Shown one piece after another: positions 19,319 through 28,388 of a stretch of 64,000 nucleotides of DNA (its first letter is position 1; every line of letters begins with the position of its first letter). A program made the position numbers and the translations under genes. A model generated the notes under the pieces. The model was not told where the DNA came from, did no database searches, and worked only from the letters and a program-made list of their open reading frames with translations. The DNA lies in NCBI GenBank assembly GCA_020854825.1, contig JAHKLY010000002.1:175485-239484 (forward strand), read 5' to 3'. The DNA comes from Microcaldota archaeon. Its GTDB lineage: Archaea; Micrarchaeota; Micrarchaeia; Anstonellales; JAHKLY01.

Positions 19319-21166
19319 TTATTCTTTTGTAAAATCTGCATTTATTGTATCATCTGTACCTTGTGCATTTTGTTGATCTTCTGAAGGAGCTTGTTGTGCT
19401 CCTGCTTGTTGTGCGCCTTGTGCTTTTTGATATATTTCTGATCCTATCTTTTGTAATTCTTTTGTTAATGCTTCTGTTTTTTGTTTTATTTCTTGTGCAT
19501 TTTCACTTGATTGTACTTTTTTAACTTCTTCTATTTTTTCTTGTATTCTCTTTTTAATATCTTCAGGTATTTTATCTTTATATTCATCTAATGTTTTTTC
19601 ACTTGAATAAACCATTGATTCCGCTTCATTTTGCGCTTCAATTAATTCTTTTCTTTGTTTATCTTCATACTCATGTACTTCTGCATCTTTCATAGCTTTT
19701 TCAACATCTTCATCATTCATTTTGTGTGGTGCTGTTATAGTAATTTTTTGTTCTTTTCCAGTACCCTTATCTTTAGCAGAAACATTCAATAACCCATTTG
19801 CATCTATATCAAAAGTTACTTCTATTTGAGGAACCCCTCTTGGTGCTGGTGGTATACCAGTTAATTGGAAATTACCTAATTCAATATTATCTTTTGCTAT
19901 TGCTCTTTCCCCTTGGAATATATGTATATCTACTGCAGGTTGGTTATCTGCAGCTGTTGAAAATATTTGACTTTTCTTTGTAGGTATAGTTGTATTCCTA
20001 TCAATTAATTTTGTAAATACTCCTCCCATTGTTTCAATACCTAAGGATAAAGGAGTAACATCTAATAAAACTAAATCTTTAACTTCACCAGATAATACTC
20101 CTGCTTGAATTGCTGCACCCATTGCAACACATTCCATTGGATCAATACCTCGTTCTGCTTTTTTACCTACAAAATCTTCAACAAATTTTCTTACAATTGG
20201 CATTCTTGTTGGTCCACCAACCAAAATAATTTTTGTTATTTGATCTGGGGATATTTTAGCATCTTGTAATGCATTATGTATAGGTTCTTTACATCTTTGA
20301 ACTGTTGATTGAACCAAACTTTCTAATTTTGCTCTTGTTAATTTATGTTGAAAATTAACAGGTTCATTATTTTTCTGAGTTAAAAATGGTAAATTTATAT
20401 CAGTTTCAACTACTGTTGATAATTCTATTTTAGCTTTTTCAGCTGCTTCTTTTAATCTTCTCATTGCAGTTGTGTCCTTACTTATATCTACTCCTTCTTT
20501 TTTATTTAGATCTTCAAGTAAATATTTTACAATCGATTCATCCATGTCTTCTCCACCTAAATTAGTATCACCATTTGTTGAAATAACTTCAAAAACCCCT
20601 TCGCCAAAATCCATTATTGTAACATCTAATGTTCCACCACCCAAATCAAAAACTAAAATTTTATGGTCTTGATCTGCTTTGTCTAATCCAAAAGCTAATG
20701 AAGCTGCTGTTGGTTCATTAATTATCCTAACTACATCTAATCCTGCAATTTTACCTGCATCTTTTGTTGCTTGTCTTTGATTATCATTAAAATAAGCTGG
20801 AACTGTAATTACTGCTTTTTCAACTTTATCTCCTAAAAATTCTTCGGCATCTTTTTTTATTTTTTGTAAAACAAATGCAGATAACTGTTGAGGAGTATAT
20901 TCTTTATCTCCTAATTTATATTTATGATCCGTACCCATTTTTCTTTTAAATGCAGTAAATGTCCTATCTGGATTTGTAACTGCTTGTCTTCTTGCAGGTT
21001 CGCCAACTAACATTTGATTATCTTTTGTAAATGCAACAATTGATGGAAATGCTTTTCCATACATTGTATTACCTTCTGCACTTGGTATTATCTTTGGTCT
21101 TCCGCCTTCTAATACTGATGCTGCGCTGTTTGATGTTCCTAAATCTATTCCTATTATTTTACTCAT
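19319..21166 (-). CDS. dnaK: Chaperone DnaK (Hsp70)
   Basis: ATP-dependent Hsp70. The ATPase domain begins [12 protein letters not shown], with [13 protein letters not shown] near 140 and [11 protein letters not shown] near 168. The substrate domain has [14 protein letters not shown] near 365. The C-terminus is Gln/Ala-rich. At 615 residues it is full length. Its ribosome binding site lies in the last codons of grpE, which abuts it directly. Confidence 0.97.
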   Translation of the reverse strand: MSKIIGIDLGTSNSAASVLEGGRPKIIPSAEGNTMYGKAFPSIVAFTKDNQMLVGEPARRQAVTNPDRTFTAFKRKMGTDHKYKLGDKEYTPQQLSAFVLQKIKKDAEEFLGDKVEKAVITVPAYFNDNQRQATKDAGKIAGLDVVRIINEPTAASLAFGLDKADQDHKILVFDLGGGTLDVTIMDFGEGVFEVISTNGDTNLGGEDMDESIVKYLLEDLNKKEGVDISKDTTAMRRLKEAAEKAKIELSTVVETDINLPFLTQKNNEPVNFQHKLTRAKLESLVQSTVQRCKEPIHNALQDAKISPDQITKIILVGGPTRMPIVRKFVEDFVGKKAERGIDPMECVAMGAAIQAGVLSGEVKDLVLLDVTPLSLGIETMGGVFTKLIDRNTTIPTKKSQIFSTAADNQPAVDIHIFQGERAIAKDNIELGNFQLTGIPPAPRGVPQIEVTFDIDANGLLNVSAKDKGTGKEQKITITAPHKMNDEDVEKAMKDAEVHEYEDKQRKELIEAQNEAESMVYSSEKTLDEYKDKIPEDIKKRIQEKIEEVKKVQSSENAQEIKQKTEALTKELQKIGSEIYQKAQGAQQAGAQQAPSEDQQNAQGTDDTINADFTKE

Positions 21167-21742
21167 TTAATCTACCTCCTCTTTTCCGATACAAACACAT
21201 GCGTGTCTAATTACTTCTCCATTTAGTAAATATCCTTTTTTCAAAACTTTTGTAATTTCTCCTTCTTTGCCTTTTTCATACATAAGAGCTTCATGTTTAT
21301 ATGGATCAAATTCTTTGCATTCCATTACTTCTAATCCTCTTTTTTTCAAAGTAGATAATAGTTTTTCATGCAACATTATTAATCCTTTTTTAATATTTTC
21401 ATTATTTTTATCTTCTTTAATATGTTTCATAGATTCTTCTAATTCATCTAAAAATTCTAATAAATCTAATATTAATTCTTTATTAGCTGTCTTTTTTAAT
21501 TTTTCAATTTCTTTATCTGTTCTTTTATGATAATTATCAAATTCTGCATGTAATCTTAGAAGTTTCTCTTCTAATTCTTCAATCTTTTTTGTATTTTCTA
21601 TTTGATTATTTTCTGTTTTTTCACAATCACAATTTTCATCATTACAATCGCAGTTTTCATCATTACAATCGCAGTTTTCATCATTACAATTGCAATTCTG
21701 ATTTTCACAATTACAGTATTGGTTTTCACATTCTTTTTTCAT
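21167..21742 (-). CDS. grpE: GrpE nucleotide-exchange factor with a Cys-repeat N-terminal tail
   Basis: Residues ~45-191 are normal GrpE: a long coiled coil (KIEELEEKLLRLHAEFDNYHKR) and the C-terminal beta domain (EFDPYKHEALM, VLKKGYLLNGEVIRHACV). Residues 5-40 are unusual: eleven cysteines spaced as C-x-C-x4, built from repeats of CNDENCD. This tail could bind metal; that is inference. The gene abuts dnaK and starts after GGGTGAAAAT. Confidence 0.92.
   Translation of the reverse strand: MKKECENQYCNCENQNCNCNDENCDCNDENCDCNDENCDCEKTENNQIENTKKIEELEEKLLRLHAEFDNYHKRTDKEIEKLKKTANKELILDLLEFLDELEESMKHIKEDKNNENIKKGLIMLHEKLLSTLKKRGLEVMECKEFDPYKHEALMYEKGKEGEITKVLKKGYLLNGEVIRHACVCIGKEEVD
21633..21695 (-). 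repeat. 21-bp tandem repeat inside grpE
   Basis: Two exact copies and one diverged copy of a 21-bp unit (+ strand ttttcatcattacaatcgca, then g) encode three heptads CNDENCD of the GrpE tail. Degenerate copies flank both ends, showing growth by unit duplication. Confidence 0.85.
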
Positions 21743-21746
21743 ATTT

Positions 21747-22127
21747 TCACCCGTCTTTTATTTCAATTTTTCTTCTTTTTTCTGTTATTATGAATTCTTT
21801 ATCCATCCTTTCTGCCATATTCTCTAATTCTTCAAACATTCTAATCATTTTTTTTCTTCTAAAATCAACATAATCTTCTATTGAATTAAATTTCATTTTA
21901 TATTTTCCTTTTTTTTCTTCTAATAATCCTTGTTCTTTTAATCTTTCTAAATGGTGTCTAACTGTTAAGCGGTGAAGACCGCTTAACTTAGATAATTCAG
22001 TGCTAGTTATTGGTTCTTCTTTTTTACATAAAACTGATTTAAATACAATCACTGTTGTTCCTTCTGTATCCCTTTTTGAGAGCAATCTTGCTTTTTTACA
22101 AAATTCTTCTATCTCTTTTTGATTCAT
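21747..22127 (-). CDS. Winged-helix regulator, probable heat-shock repressor
   Basis: 126 residues. A winged helix-turn-helix at ~35-75 (ITSTELSKLSGLHRLTVRHHLERLKEQGLL) is followed by a long charged helix that may dimerise. It lies between hsp20 and grpE in the same operon, with 4- and 10-bp gaps. Its position and the paired palindromes at the operon promoter suggest that it autoregulates the chaperone genes, by analogy with archaeal Phr/HSR1. Direct binding is inferred. Confidence 0.75.
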   Translation of the reverse strand: MNQKEIEEFCKKARLLSKRDTEGTTVIVFKSVLCKKEEPITSTELSKLSGLHRLTVRHHLERLKEQGLLEEKKGKYKMKFNSIEDYVDFRRKKMIRMFEELENMAERMDKEFIITEKRRKIEIKDG

Positions 22128-22137
22128 TATTGCACCT

Positions 22138-22584
22138 TTAATTTACTTCAATTCTTTTTTTCTCCTTTTTTGAATCTGGTTTTTTCTTTACTGTTATTTC
22201 TAATACTCCATTTTTGTATGTTGCATTTACTTGATTTGGATCTGCAGTTTCTGGTAATGCGAATGTTCGTTTAAATCCCCCATATGATCTTTCATATCTT
22301 ATATATCCTTCGGCTTCTCTTTTTATTTCTTCTTTTTTCTCAGTTTTAACTTCTAATCTATTTCCAATTACTTCTAATTGTATATCTTTTTTTTCTACTC
22401 CAGGTATATCCATTATATACACTATCTCATCTTCTTTTTCAATGATATCACTTAGTGGTGCTGAATATGTATTTATCCCTTGTTTGTTTGTTAGCATAGG
22501 CAAATTACTTTGTCTTAAATTAAACAAACTATCCATTTCTTCTTGCATTCTTTGTACCTCATCCCAAATAGTCCATCTTCTCAT
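22138..22584 (-). CDS. hsp20: Small heat-shock protein Hsp20
   Basis: 148 residues with an alpha-crystallin domain: IVYIMDIPGVEKKDI, the YGGFKRTFALPE strand and the GVLEITVKK signature, ending with an IxV-type tail (RIEVN). It is the first gene of the leftward heat-shock operon and is preceded by GGAGGTG. Confidence 0.95.
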   Translation of the reverse strand: MRRWTIWDEVQRMQEEMDSLFNLRQSNLPMLTNKQGINTYSAPLSDIIEKEDEIVYIMDIPGVEKKDIQLEVIGNRLEVKTEKKEEIKREAEGYIRYERSYGGFKRTFALPETADPNQVNATYKNGVLEITVKKKPDSKKEKKRIEVN

Positions 22585-22604
22585 ATTTATACACCTCCTA
22601 TTTT

Positions 22605-22621
22605 GTTAATAAGATATTAAC
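22605..22621. promoter_or_regulatory. Operator-like palindrome, proximal copy
   Basis: GTTAATA-AGA-TATTAAC is a perfect 7-bp inverted repeat between the hsp20 TATA boxes and its ribosome binding site. A second near-identical copy lies 44 bp further upstream. Confidence 0.65.
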
Positions 22622-22648
22622 TATTTAAAAACGAAATATTTAAAAAGT

Positions 22649-22665
22649 GTTAGTATGGTATTAAC
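22649..22665. promoter_or_regulatory. Operator-like palindrome, distal copy
   Basis: GTTAGTA-TGG-TATTAAC differs from the proximal copy by one base in the arms and has the same 3-nt spacer. The TATA-like AATATTTAAAAA and TATTTAAAAACG lie between the two copies, so a bound repressor would cover the promoter. Confidence 0.6.
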
Positions 22666-22733
22666 ATTTTTAATTATTAAATCTTTTAAAAAATAACAAA
22701 AGTTTATATACTTTTTAATATTATTAAAATATA

Positions 22734-24485
22734 ATGAAAAAAATCTTATTAATATTATTACTATTTACTATCTTAGTATTTGCTAAATCCTATTCTATAG
22801 GGCCAATGACTCAAGAAATTTATATTAATTTAGATGGAACTGTTGATATTAATGAAACTCTATCTTATTCTTTTAATTCCGGTTCATTTTCAGAAGTTTA
22901 TAGAACTATCCCATTATCTTGGCAAGGCGCTGTTTTTGAAATTTTAGAATGTCAAGTTTATGAAGATGGAAAACCTATTAATACACGAGTAGATAGCATA
23001 GGAAATAATAAAATAGAGTTAATTGGATATAGTTCATGGAAGAATGAAGTACACGATTATACTTTTTCATATAAAATTTCGCATATTATTGTATGCTATG
23101 AAGATGTATGTGATTTTTACTGGAAATTAAAGGGAACTGAATGGGATAAACCTTTTCCTTCGTTAAAATCAAAAATATATTTACCCTCCAATATTTCTAA
23201 AGAAAATTATAAAGCATGGGGACATGGACCATCAAATGGAAATGTAGAATTGTTTGACAATTATGCTTATTATACTGCAAGTGATATTGCAGGTTCGCAA
23301 TATGTTGAAGCACGCTTAGCTTTTCCTTCTGAATTAATAACAGACAAATCAAATACAATAATAAAAAATGAAATGGGTTTAGAAAAAATAATAAATGAAG
23401 AGCTATCATTTTATGAAAATAATGATTTATCAACTTATGAAGAAAAAGAGGATTCATTAATAATATTTTTATTAATTTTTATTTGGATTTGCGGACTAAT
23501 TAGTATTTATTTTATTTGGAAAAAATATGGTAAAGAACCAGAAATTAATTTTGATGCAAAATATTATAGAGAATTACCCAATAACTATTCTCCTGCTGTT
23601 TTAGGATGTTTGATAGATGCAATTAATAAAAAACCAAGGACAAACGATATAGTTGCTTGTATCTTAGATTTAGCCCAAAAAGGATACCTAAAAATAAAAG
23701 AAGTTCCTGCTAAAAAAACATGGGGTATTTTTGGAAAGGATACACATACAATTATAATCCGAACAAATAAAGAGGATACAAACTTATTAAGTTTTGAAAA
23801 AGATCTTTTAACTTTCCTATTTAAAAATAAAAAGGAAGTTGATCTAGATAACAAATTTAAAAAATATAATTCTACAAATTATTCTTTTTTCGAAGAATGG
23901 AAAGATAATGTTAAAAAACATGTAGAAAAATATAAATTCCATAATTTAGAAGATGCAAAAACAGGAAAAATATATACTCTACTTGTAATTCTAATAGTAA
24001 CATTCTTATCTCTGATTATATCCTCAATATCTATTTGTTTATGCCCATTAGTAGCCATGTTAATACCATTCATAGTTATGTTTAGTATTATATTTTATTT
24101 TGGACTATCAAAACCATTTGAAAAAAGGACTGAAAAAGGTGCATTAGAATACGAACAATGGATGGCTTTCAAAAGATTTTTAGAAGATTTAACTTTAATG
24201 AAAGAAAAACCTCCATCTGCAGTTGAATTATGGGGCCATTATTTAATCTATGCAGTTTCATTAGGCGTTGGAGAAAAAGTAATAAAATATATTAATTTAG
24301 AATATCCTAACAACTCTCCTAACTGGTATATATCAAATAACATAAATACTACATTTACTATGGCTTCTTTTATGGCATTGAATACAACTATGGCATCAAT
24401 TTCTCCTTCCTCATCAGGTTCTGGTGGAGGCTTCGGAAGCGGAGGAGGTTTCGGAGGAGGTGGTGGTGGCGGAGGCGCCAGGTGA
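22734..24485 (+). CDS. DUF2207 membrane protein
   Basis: Signal peptide (residues 1-16), an extracytoplasmic beta domain typical of DUF2207 (MTQEIYINLDGTVDINETLSY), a membrane helix near 245-262, a cytoplasmic region (PAVLGCLIDAINKKPRTNDIVACILDLA region), two more helices near 415-460, and a Gly-rich tail. The architecture matches the family. Function is unknown. It is divergent from the heat-shock operon. Its stop overlaps the ribosome binding site of the next gene. Confidence 0.88.
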   Translation: MKKILLILLLFTILVFAKSYSIGPMTQEIYINLDGTVDINETLSYSFNSGSFSEVYRTIPLSWQGAVFEILECQVYEDGKPINTRVDSIGNNKIELIGYSSWKNEVHDYTFSYKISHIIVCYEDVCDFYWKLKGTEWDKPFPSLKSKIYLPSNISKENYKAWGHGPSNGNVELFDNYAYYTASDIAGSQYVEARLAFPSELITDKSNTIIKNEMGLEKIINEELSFYENNDLSTYEEKEDSLIIFLLIFIWICGLISIYFIWKKYGKEPEINFDAKYYRELPNNYSPAVLGCLIDAINKKPRTNDIVACILDLAQKGYLKIKEVPAKKTWGIFGKDTHTIIIRTNKEDTNLLSFEKDLLTFLFKNKKEVDLDNKFKKYNSTNYSFFEEWKDNVKKHVEKYKFHNLEDAKTGKIYTLLVILIVTFLSLIISSISICLCPLVAMLIPFIVMFSIIFYFGLSKPFEKRTEKGALEYEQWMAFKRFLEDLTLMKEKPPSAVELWGHYLIYAVSLGVGEKVIKYINLEYPNNSPNWYISNNINTTFTMASFMALNTTMASISPSSSGSGGGFGSGGGFGGGGGGGGAR

Positions 24486-24489
24486 TAAA

Positions 24490-25338
24490 TTGCATTTAAT
24501 AATTGGAATAGATCCAGGAACAACAACAGGAATTTCAGCTCTTAATCTAAACGGAAAACTAATTAAAATAATTAATATGAGAAATGCAGGAAAATCAGAA
24601 GTAATAAAACAAATATTGGAAATTGGAACTCCAAGTATTATCGCTACAGACAAAAAACCTTGCCCAGATTCTGTTTTAAAAATAGCAGCAAGTTTTAATA
24701 TAAGATTATTTGTTCCAAAAAAAGAGTTATCACAAGAAGAAAAAAAGAGAATAATAAAAGAACAAAACATCAAAGTTGAAAATAATCATGAAAGAGATGC
24801 ATATTCTGCTGCATATAAAGCATATCATGAATTTAGCAATAGGTTGCAACAAATAGAAAATAAAATTGAATTTATAGAAAAGGAAAGAGATTATTTAAAA
24901 CATTTAGTATTAAATGGCCACTCTTTAAATAATGCAATACTCTTCTTAAAAAAACCAGTAGAAAATATAGAAAAAGAAATAAAAACAAAACCGACTACAA
25001 AAGAAAAAACTATTGAAACCTTTATATTTGAAATTAAAACTTTATCTAATAAAAATCAAGAGTTAAAAAAATCAGTCGAAAGATTAAAAATTGAAAAAAC
25101 CTCACTTGAACTAATTATCAACCATGAGAAAAATGAAAGAAAAAAAGAAATTGAAAAAAACAAAGAAGTAATTCGTCTCAAAAATGAAATTATTAGATTA
25201 AAACTATATATTGAAAATACTAAAAAAAAGAAAAAACCCAAAAAAAAGCAGAAAAAAGATAATAGAAAGTATTTAAAAAACTTAGTTGAAAATATTATTA
25301 CTGAATACAGAGACAAAAGAAAAAAAGAATTAAACTAG
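24490..25338 (+). CDS. DUF460-like protein with an RNase H-like N-terminus
   Basis: The N-terminal ~110 residues have an RNase H/Holliday-resolvase-like pattern: IIGIDPGTTTGISAL, then SIIATDKKPCPDSVLKIA and VENNHERDAYSAAYKAY, which matches the archaeal DUF460 family. The rest is a lysine-rich coiled coil. A TTG start at 24490 is chosen because GGTGATAAA precedes it, as in many genes here; a longer frame upstream only reads through the Gly-rich DUF2207 tail in another phase. A role in nucleic-acid processing is inferred from the fold. Confidence 0.75.
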   Translation: MHLIIGIDPGTTTGISALNLNGKLIKIINMRNAGKSEVIKQILEIGTPSIIATDKKPCPDSVLKIAASFNIRLFVPKKELSQEEKKRIIKEQNIKVENNHERDAYSAAYKAYHEFSNRLQQIENKIEFIEKERDYLKHLVLNGHSLNNAILFLKKPVENIEKEIKTKPTTKEKTIETFIFEIKTLSNKNQELKKSVERLKIEKTSLELIINHEKNERKKEIEKNKEVIRLKNEIIRLKLYIENTKKKKKPKKKQKKDNRKYLKNLVENIITEYRDKRKKELN

Positions 25339-25350
25339 GAGGTGTCATAT

Positions 25351-25629
25351 ATGACAGAAAAAGAAGACAATACAGTTTTTATAGGAAAAAAGAATATTAT
25401 GGGATATGTATTAGCAGTAGTAACCCAATTTAATAACGGAGCAAATGCAGTAGAAATAAAAGCGAGAGGAAAAACCATATCCAAAGCAGTAGATGTAGCT
25501 GAAATTGTAAGAAATAGATTCATGCCAGATGTAACTGTAGAAAAAATTGAAATCAAAACTGAAGAACTAATGTCTGAAGATGGATCAAAATCAAAAGTCT
25601 CTGCAATTGAAATTAAATTAAAGAGATAA
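25351..25629 (+). CDS. albA: Alba DNA/RNA-binding chromatin protein
   Basis: 92 residues. Alba signatures: [19 protein letters not shown] with the KK nucleic-acid-binding pair, then [27 protein letters not shown] 25351 follows AGGAGGTG, so it is preferred over an upstream GTG. It lies 12 bp after the DUF460 gene and coats DNA or binds RNA. Confidence 0.95.
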   Translation: MTEKEDNTVFIGKKNIMGYVLAVVTQFNNGANAVEIKARGKTISKAVDVAEIVRNRFMPDVTVEKIEIKTEELMSEDGSKSKVSAIEIKLKR

Positions 25630-25675
25630 ATAATACATCTCTTTTTTTATTTTTCTTTTTTAAATATGTGATTAA

Positions 25676-27004
25676 ATGGAAAGAACATTAATAAATAATC
25701 TAAAAAATAGAATAGATAAAGAAGTGCTAATCAAATGTTGGGTAGCAAATATTAGAGATAAAAATAAGATAAAATTTATAATAATCAGAGATAGGACTGG
25801 AGAAACGCAAGGAATTGCATTAGAAGAAGACTGTGAAAAAGAATCATTTGGTTTAATATCTACTATCTACCGAGAATCAGCAGTTGAAATTAAAGGAATT
25901 GTTAAAAAAAGTGAACAAGCAAAGGAAGGCTATGAAGTTCTTATAAAAAATATTAAAATTTTATCTCCTTCAGAACCTAAACTTCCAACAGAAGTTTATG
26001 GTAAAATAGAATCAAATTTAGATACACGATTGGATAATAGATTTTTAGACACTAGAAGAAAGGAGATTAATGCTATTTTTAGAATACGATCACAAGTATT
26101 TAAATCTGCTGTTGAATATCTAGATTCACAAGAATTTACAAAAATTGCTACTCCTAAAATTACAGTTTTAGGTTTAGAAGGAACATCAAATAATGAAAAA
26201 AGTGGATCTGAATTATTTACAATAGATTATTTTGGAAAAAAAGCATATCTAGCTCAATCTCCTCAGCTATATAAACAAATGTTTGTTGCAGGAGGTTTTG
26301 AAAGAGTTTATGATATAGGACCTGTATTTAGAGCTGAAAAATCACATACTACAAGACATGTAACTGAATTTACAGGTATTGATTTTGAAATGGGTTTTAT
26401 TGAAAATGAAAATGAAATAATAGATGTTGCAGAAGGATTGATAAAATATATTACTACTAAAATAAATGAAAAATGTAAAAAAGAATTAGAAATTTTAAAT
26501 AGGGAAATTTCTATTCCTAAAAAAATACCTCGTTTAGATATAAATGAAATAAGAGAAATCTTAAAACAAAAAGGAAAAGAAATACCTATTGACGAGGATT
26601 TAGATGCGGAAGGAGAAAAAATATTAAGTGAATATATTAAAGAAGAATATGATGAAGAATTTGTATTTGCATTAAATTACCCATTCAAAAAAAGACCATT
26701 TTATCATATGAAACCTGAAAATGATCCAAACGGAACAAAATCATTTGATTTAATTTATAATGGAGTAGAAATAGCAACCGGTTCTCAAAGAGAACATAGA
26801 ATTGATATTTTAGCAAAACAAGCAAAAGAAAAAGGTTTAGATTTAGATCAAATGCCAGAATATAAAAAAATATTTATGTATGGATGTCCACCTCATGGGG
26901 GGATGGGATTGGGTTTAGATAGAATAGTTGAAAAAATATTAAAATTAGATAATATTAGAGAAACAATTTTATTACCAAGAGATCCAGAAAGATTAAAACC
27001 TTAA
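25676..27004 (+). CDS. aspS: Aspartyl-tRNA synthetase, archaeal type
   Basis: Class IIb synthetase of 442 residues. An N-terminal OB fold (VLIKCWVANIRDKNKIKFIIIRD) binds the anticodon. Motif 2 is GPVFRAEKSHTTRH and motif 3 is GMGLGLDRIVEKIL. The short length without the bacterial GAD insertion is archaeal/eukaryotic type. tRNA-Thr begins 12 bp after its stop and may be cotranscribed. Confidence 0.96.
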   Translation: MERTLINNLKNRIDKEVLIKCWVANIRDKNKIKFIIIRDRTGETQGIALEEDCEKESFGLISTIYRESAVEIKGIVKKSEQAKEGYEVLIKNIKILSPSEPKLPTEVYGKIESNLDTRLDNRFLDTRRKEINAIFRIRSQVFKSAVEYLDSQEFTKIATPKITVLGLEGTSNNEKSGSELFTIDYFGKKAYLAQSPQLYKQMFVAGGFERVYDIGPVFRAEKSHTTRHVTEFTGIDFEMGFIENENEIIDVAEGLIKYITTKINEKCKKELEILNREISIPKKIPRLDINEIREILKQKGKEIPIDEDLDAEGEKILSEYIKEEYDEEFVFALNYPFKKRPFYHMKPENDPNGTKSFDLIYNGVEIATGSQREHRIDILAKQAKEKGLDLDQMPEYKKIFMYGCPPHGGMGLGLDRIVEKILKLDNIRETILLPRDPERLKP

Positions 27005-27016
27005 AAATATTTAAAA

Positions 27017-27192
27017 GCCTCTGTAGCTCAGCTTGGTAGAGCGCTTGCTTGGTAAGCACTTTCTTTACGCCTTCGGCGCAAAGAACCTGCACTAAGAAAA
27101 TCTAAAAAGCAAGAGGTCGTGGGTTCAAAAATCTTTGAATGATAAATCATTCAAAATTTACCAATCAAAGATTGACAATCCCATCGGAGGCT
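27017..27192 (+). tRNA. tRNA-Thr(GGT) with two introns
   Basis: The acceptor stem GCCTCTG/CGGAGGC encloses a 176-nt gene. Exons give a D-arm with loop AGCTTGGTA and an anticodon stem CTTGC/GCAAG with loop TTGGTAA (anticodon GGT). They also give a T-arm GTGGG-TTCAAAT-CCCAT. Intron 1 lies at about 27055-27107, the canonical 37/38 site; boundaries can shift a few bases because AAGCA is repeated. Intron 2 at about 27129-27177 splits the T-loop near 58/59. It contains the perfect palindrome TTTGAATGAT/ATCATTCAAA and a closing AATCTTTG/CAAAGATT helix. The spliced length is 74 nt with discriminator T; CCA is not encoded. Confidence 0.85.
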
Positions 27193-27209
27193 TTTTTACA
27201 GTGATAAAT

Positions 27210-27788
27210 ATGAATTACACAGAATATCAAAAAATGCTTGAAACTGCTTGTAATACAATTTTAAACGGAGGGATAATTCTTTATCCAACTGATACTGTTT
27301 TTGGTTTAGGTTGCAATGGGTTAAATGAAAAAGCAGTTAAAAAAATAGAAAAAATAAAAAAAGTAGAAGAAAAAAAACCAATTTCTGCAGTGTTTGGACA
27401 TATTGATATAATTAAACAGTATTGCAAAGTTTCTAAAGAACAAGAAGAAATATTAAATATATATTTACCTGGCCCATACACGTTTATTTTACCTTTAAAA
27501 AAACAACTTCCTTTATCGACTAATAACACATTGGGTGTAAGAATTCCCAATGATAAATTTTGTATTGATTTAGGAAAAACATTAAAACTCCCAATTGCAT
27601 CAACAAGCGCAAATATTAACAAAGAACCAACACAATTCCAATTAAATGAAATAAACAAAGAAATAATTGAACAAGTAGATTATATAATAAAAGGAGAATG
27701 CAAAGAAAAAGAAGCTTCAACAATAGTTAATTTAATAAATAATATCTCAATAATAAGACAAGGTACAGGAATTTTTGAAATTAGGTGA
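27210..27788 (+). CDS. sua5: Threonylcarbamoyl-AMP synthase (Sua5/YrdC)
   Basis: 192 residues with the YrdC fold: GGIILYPTDTVFGLGCNG near residue 20, KKPISAVFGHID and the ASTSANINKEPT segment. It makes threonylcarbamoyl-AMP for t6A37 of ANN-decoding tRNAs. It lacks the C-terminal Sua5 domain, so it is the YrdC-only form. ATG 27210 is preferred; a longer frame begins inside tRNA-Thr. It lies directly after tRNA-Thr(GGT), itself an expected t6A substrate. Confidence 0.93.
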   Translation: MNYTEYQKMLETACNTILNGGIILYPTDTVFGLGCNGLNEKAVKKIEKIKKVEEKKPISAVFGHIDIIKQYCKVSKEQEEILNIYLPGPYTFILPLKKQLPLSTNNTLGVRIPNDKFCIDLGKTLKLPIASTSANINKEPTQFQLNEINKEIIEQVDYIIKGECKEKEASTIVNLINNISIIRQGTGIFEIR

Positions 27789-27792
27789 AAAC

Positions 27793-28326
27793 ATGAAAAA
27801 AGTAATATTAGTAGATAAAGACGGCAACCAAATAGGAGAAGAAGAAAAACAAAAAGCACATTTAGAAGGTAAACTACATAGTGCTTTTTCAATTTTAATT
27901 TTTAATAGTAAAAAAGAATTATTAATTCATAAACGAGAACGCAGTAAATATCACTCTGGAGGATTATGGACAAATACTGTTTGTAGCCATCCAAAACCAG
28001 GAGAAAAAATTGAAGATGCAGTAAACAGACGGTTAAAAGAAGAAATGGGATTAACAGCAAAACTTACAGAAATAGGAAAATTTACATATAAAACACAAAT
28101 AAAAGATTTAATAGAACACGAGATAGATCATATTTTCATAGGATTTTCAGATGAATTACCAAAACCAGACTCAAAAGAAATTGAAGAGTATAAATATATT
28201 TCAATAAAAGAATTAAAAAAAAATATGCATAATAATCCAAATAAATATACATATTGGTTTAAAATAATAATAAATAACTATGAAAAAGATATCCATACCT
28301 TTATAAACTCCAAAAATGATAATTAA
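27793..28326 (+). CDS. idi: Isopentenyl-diphosphate delta-isomerase, type I (Nudix)
   Basis: Converts IPP to DMAPP. Type I signatures: catalytic Cys in WTNTVCSHP, the Nudix-like GEKIEDAVNRRLKEEMGL and Glu/His in EHEIDHIF. 177 residues. The start follows AGGTGAAAAC; the frame overlaps the sua5 end if extended upstream. Many archaea use the unrelated type II enzyme, so type I is a minority choice. Confidence 0.93.
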   Translation: MKKVILVDKDGNQIGEEEKQKAHLEGKLHSAFSILIFNSKKELLIHKRERSKYHSGGLWTNTVCSHPKPGEKIEDAVNRRLKEEMGLTAKLTEIGKFTYKTQIKDLIEHEIDHIFIGFSDELPKPDSKEIEEYKYISIKELKKNMHNNPNKYTYWFKIIINNYEKDIHTFINSKNDN

Positions 28327-28388
28327 AGTAATAAGAATAAACAAAAATTAGTGAAATACTACTTATTTTGTTTTGAATGGTGAATAAA

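Noticed and set aside
21633..21695. CRISPR-like repeat
   Set aside because: The three 21-bp units abut without spacers and are in-frame coding repeats of GrpE. No CRISPR array or cas gene was seen anywhere.
24248..24773. Proline-rich and other frames opposite the DUF2207 tail
   Set aside because: They are complements of the Gly-rich repeat and of the DUF460 gene.
27135..27209. N-terminal extension of Sua5
   Set aside because: It would translate the T-loop intron and 3' exon of tRNA-Thr; ATG 27210 has a GTGAT site and starts the conserved domain.
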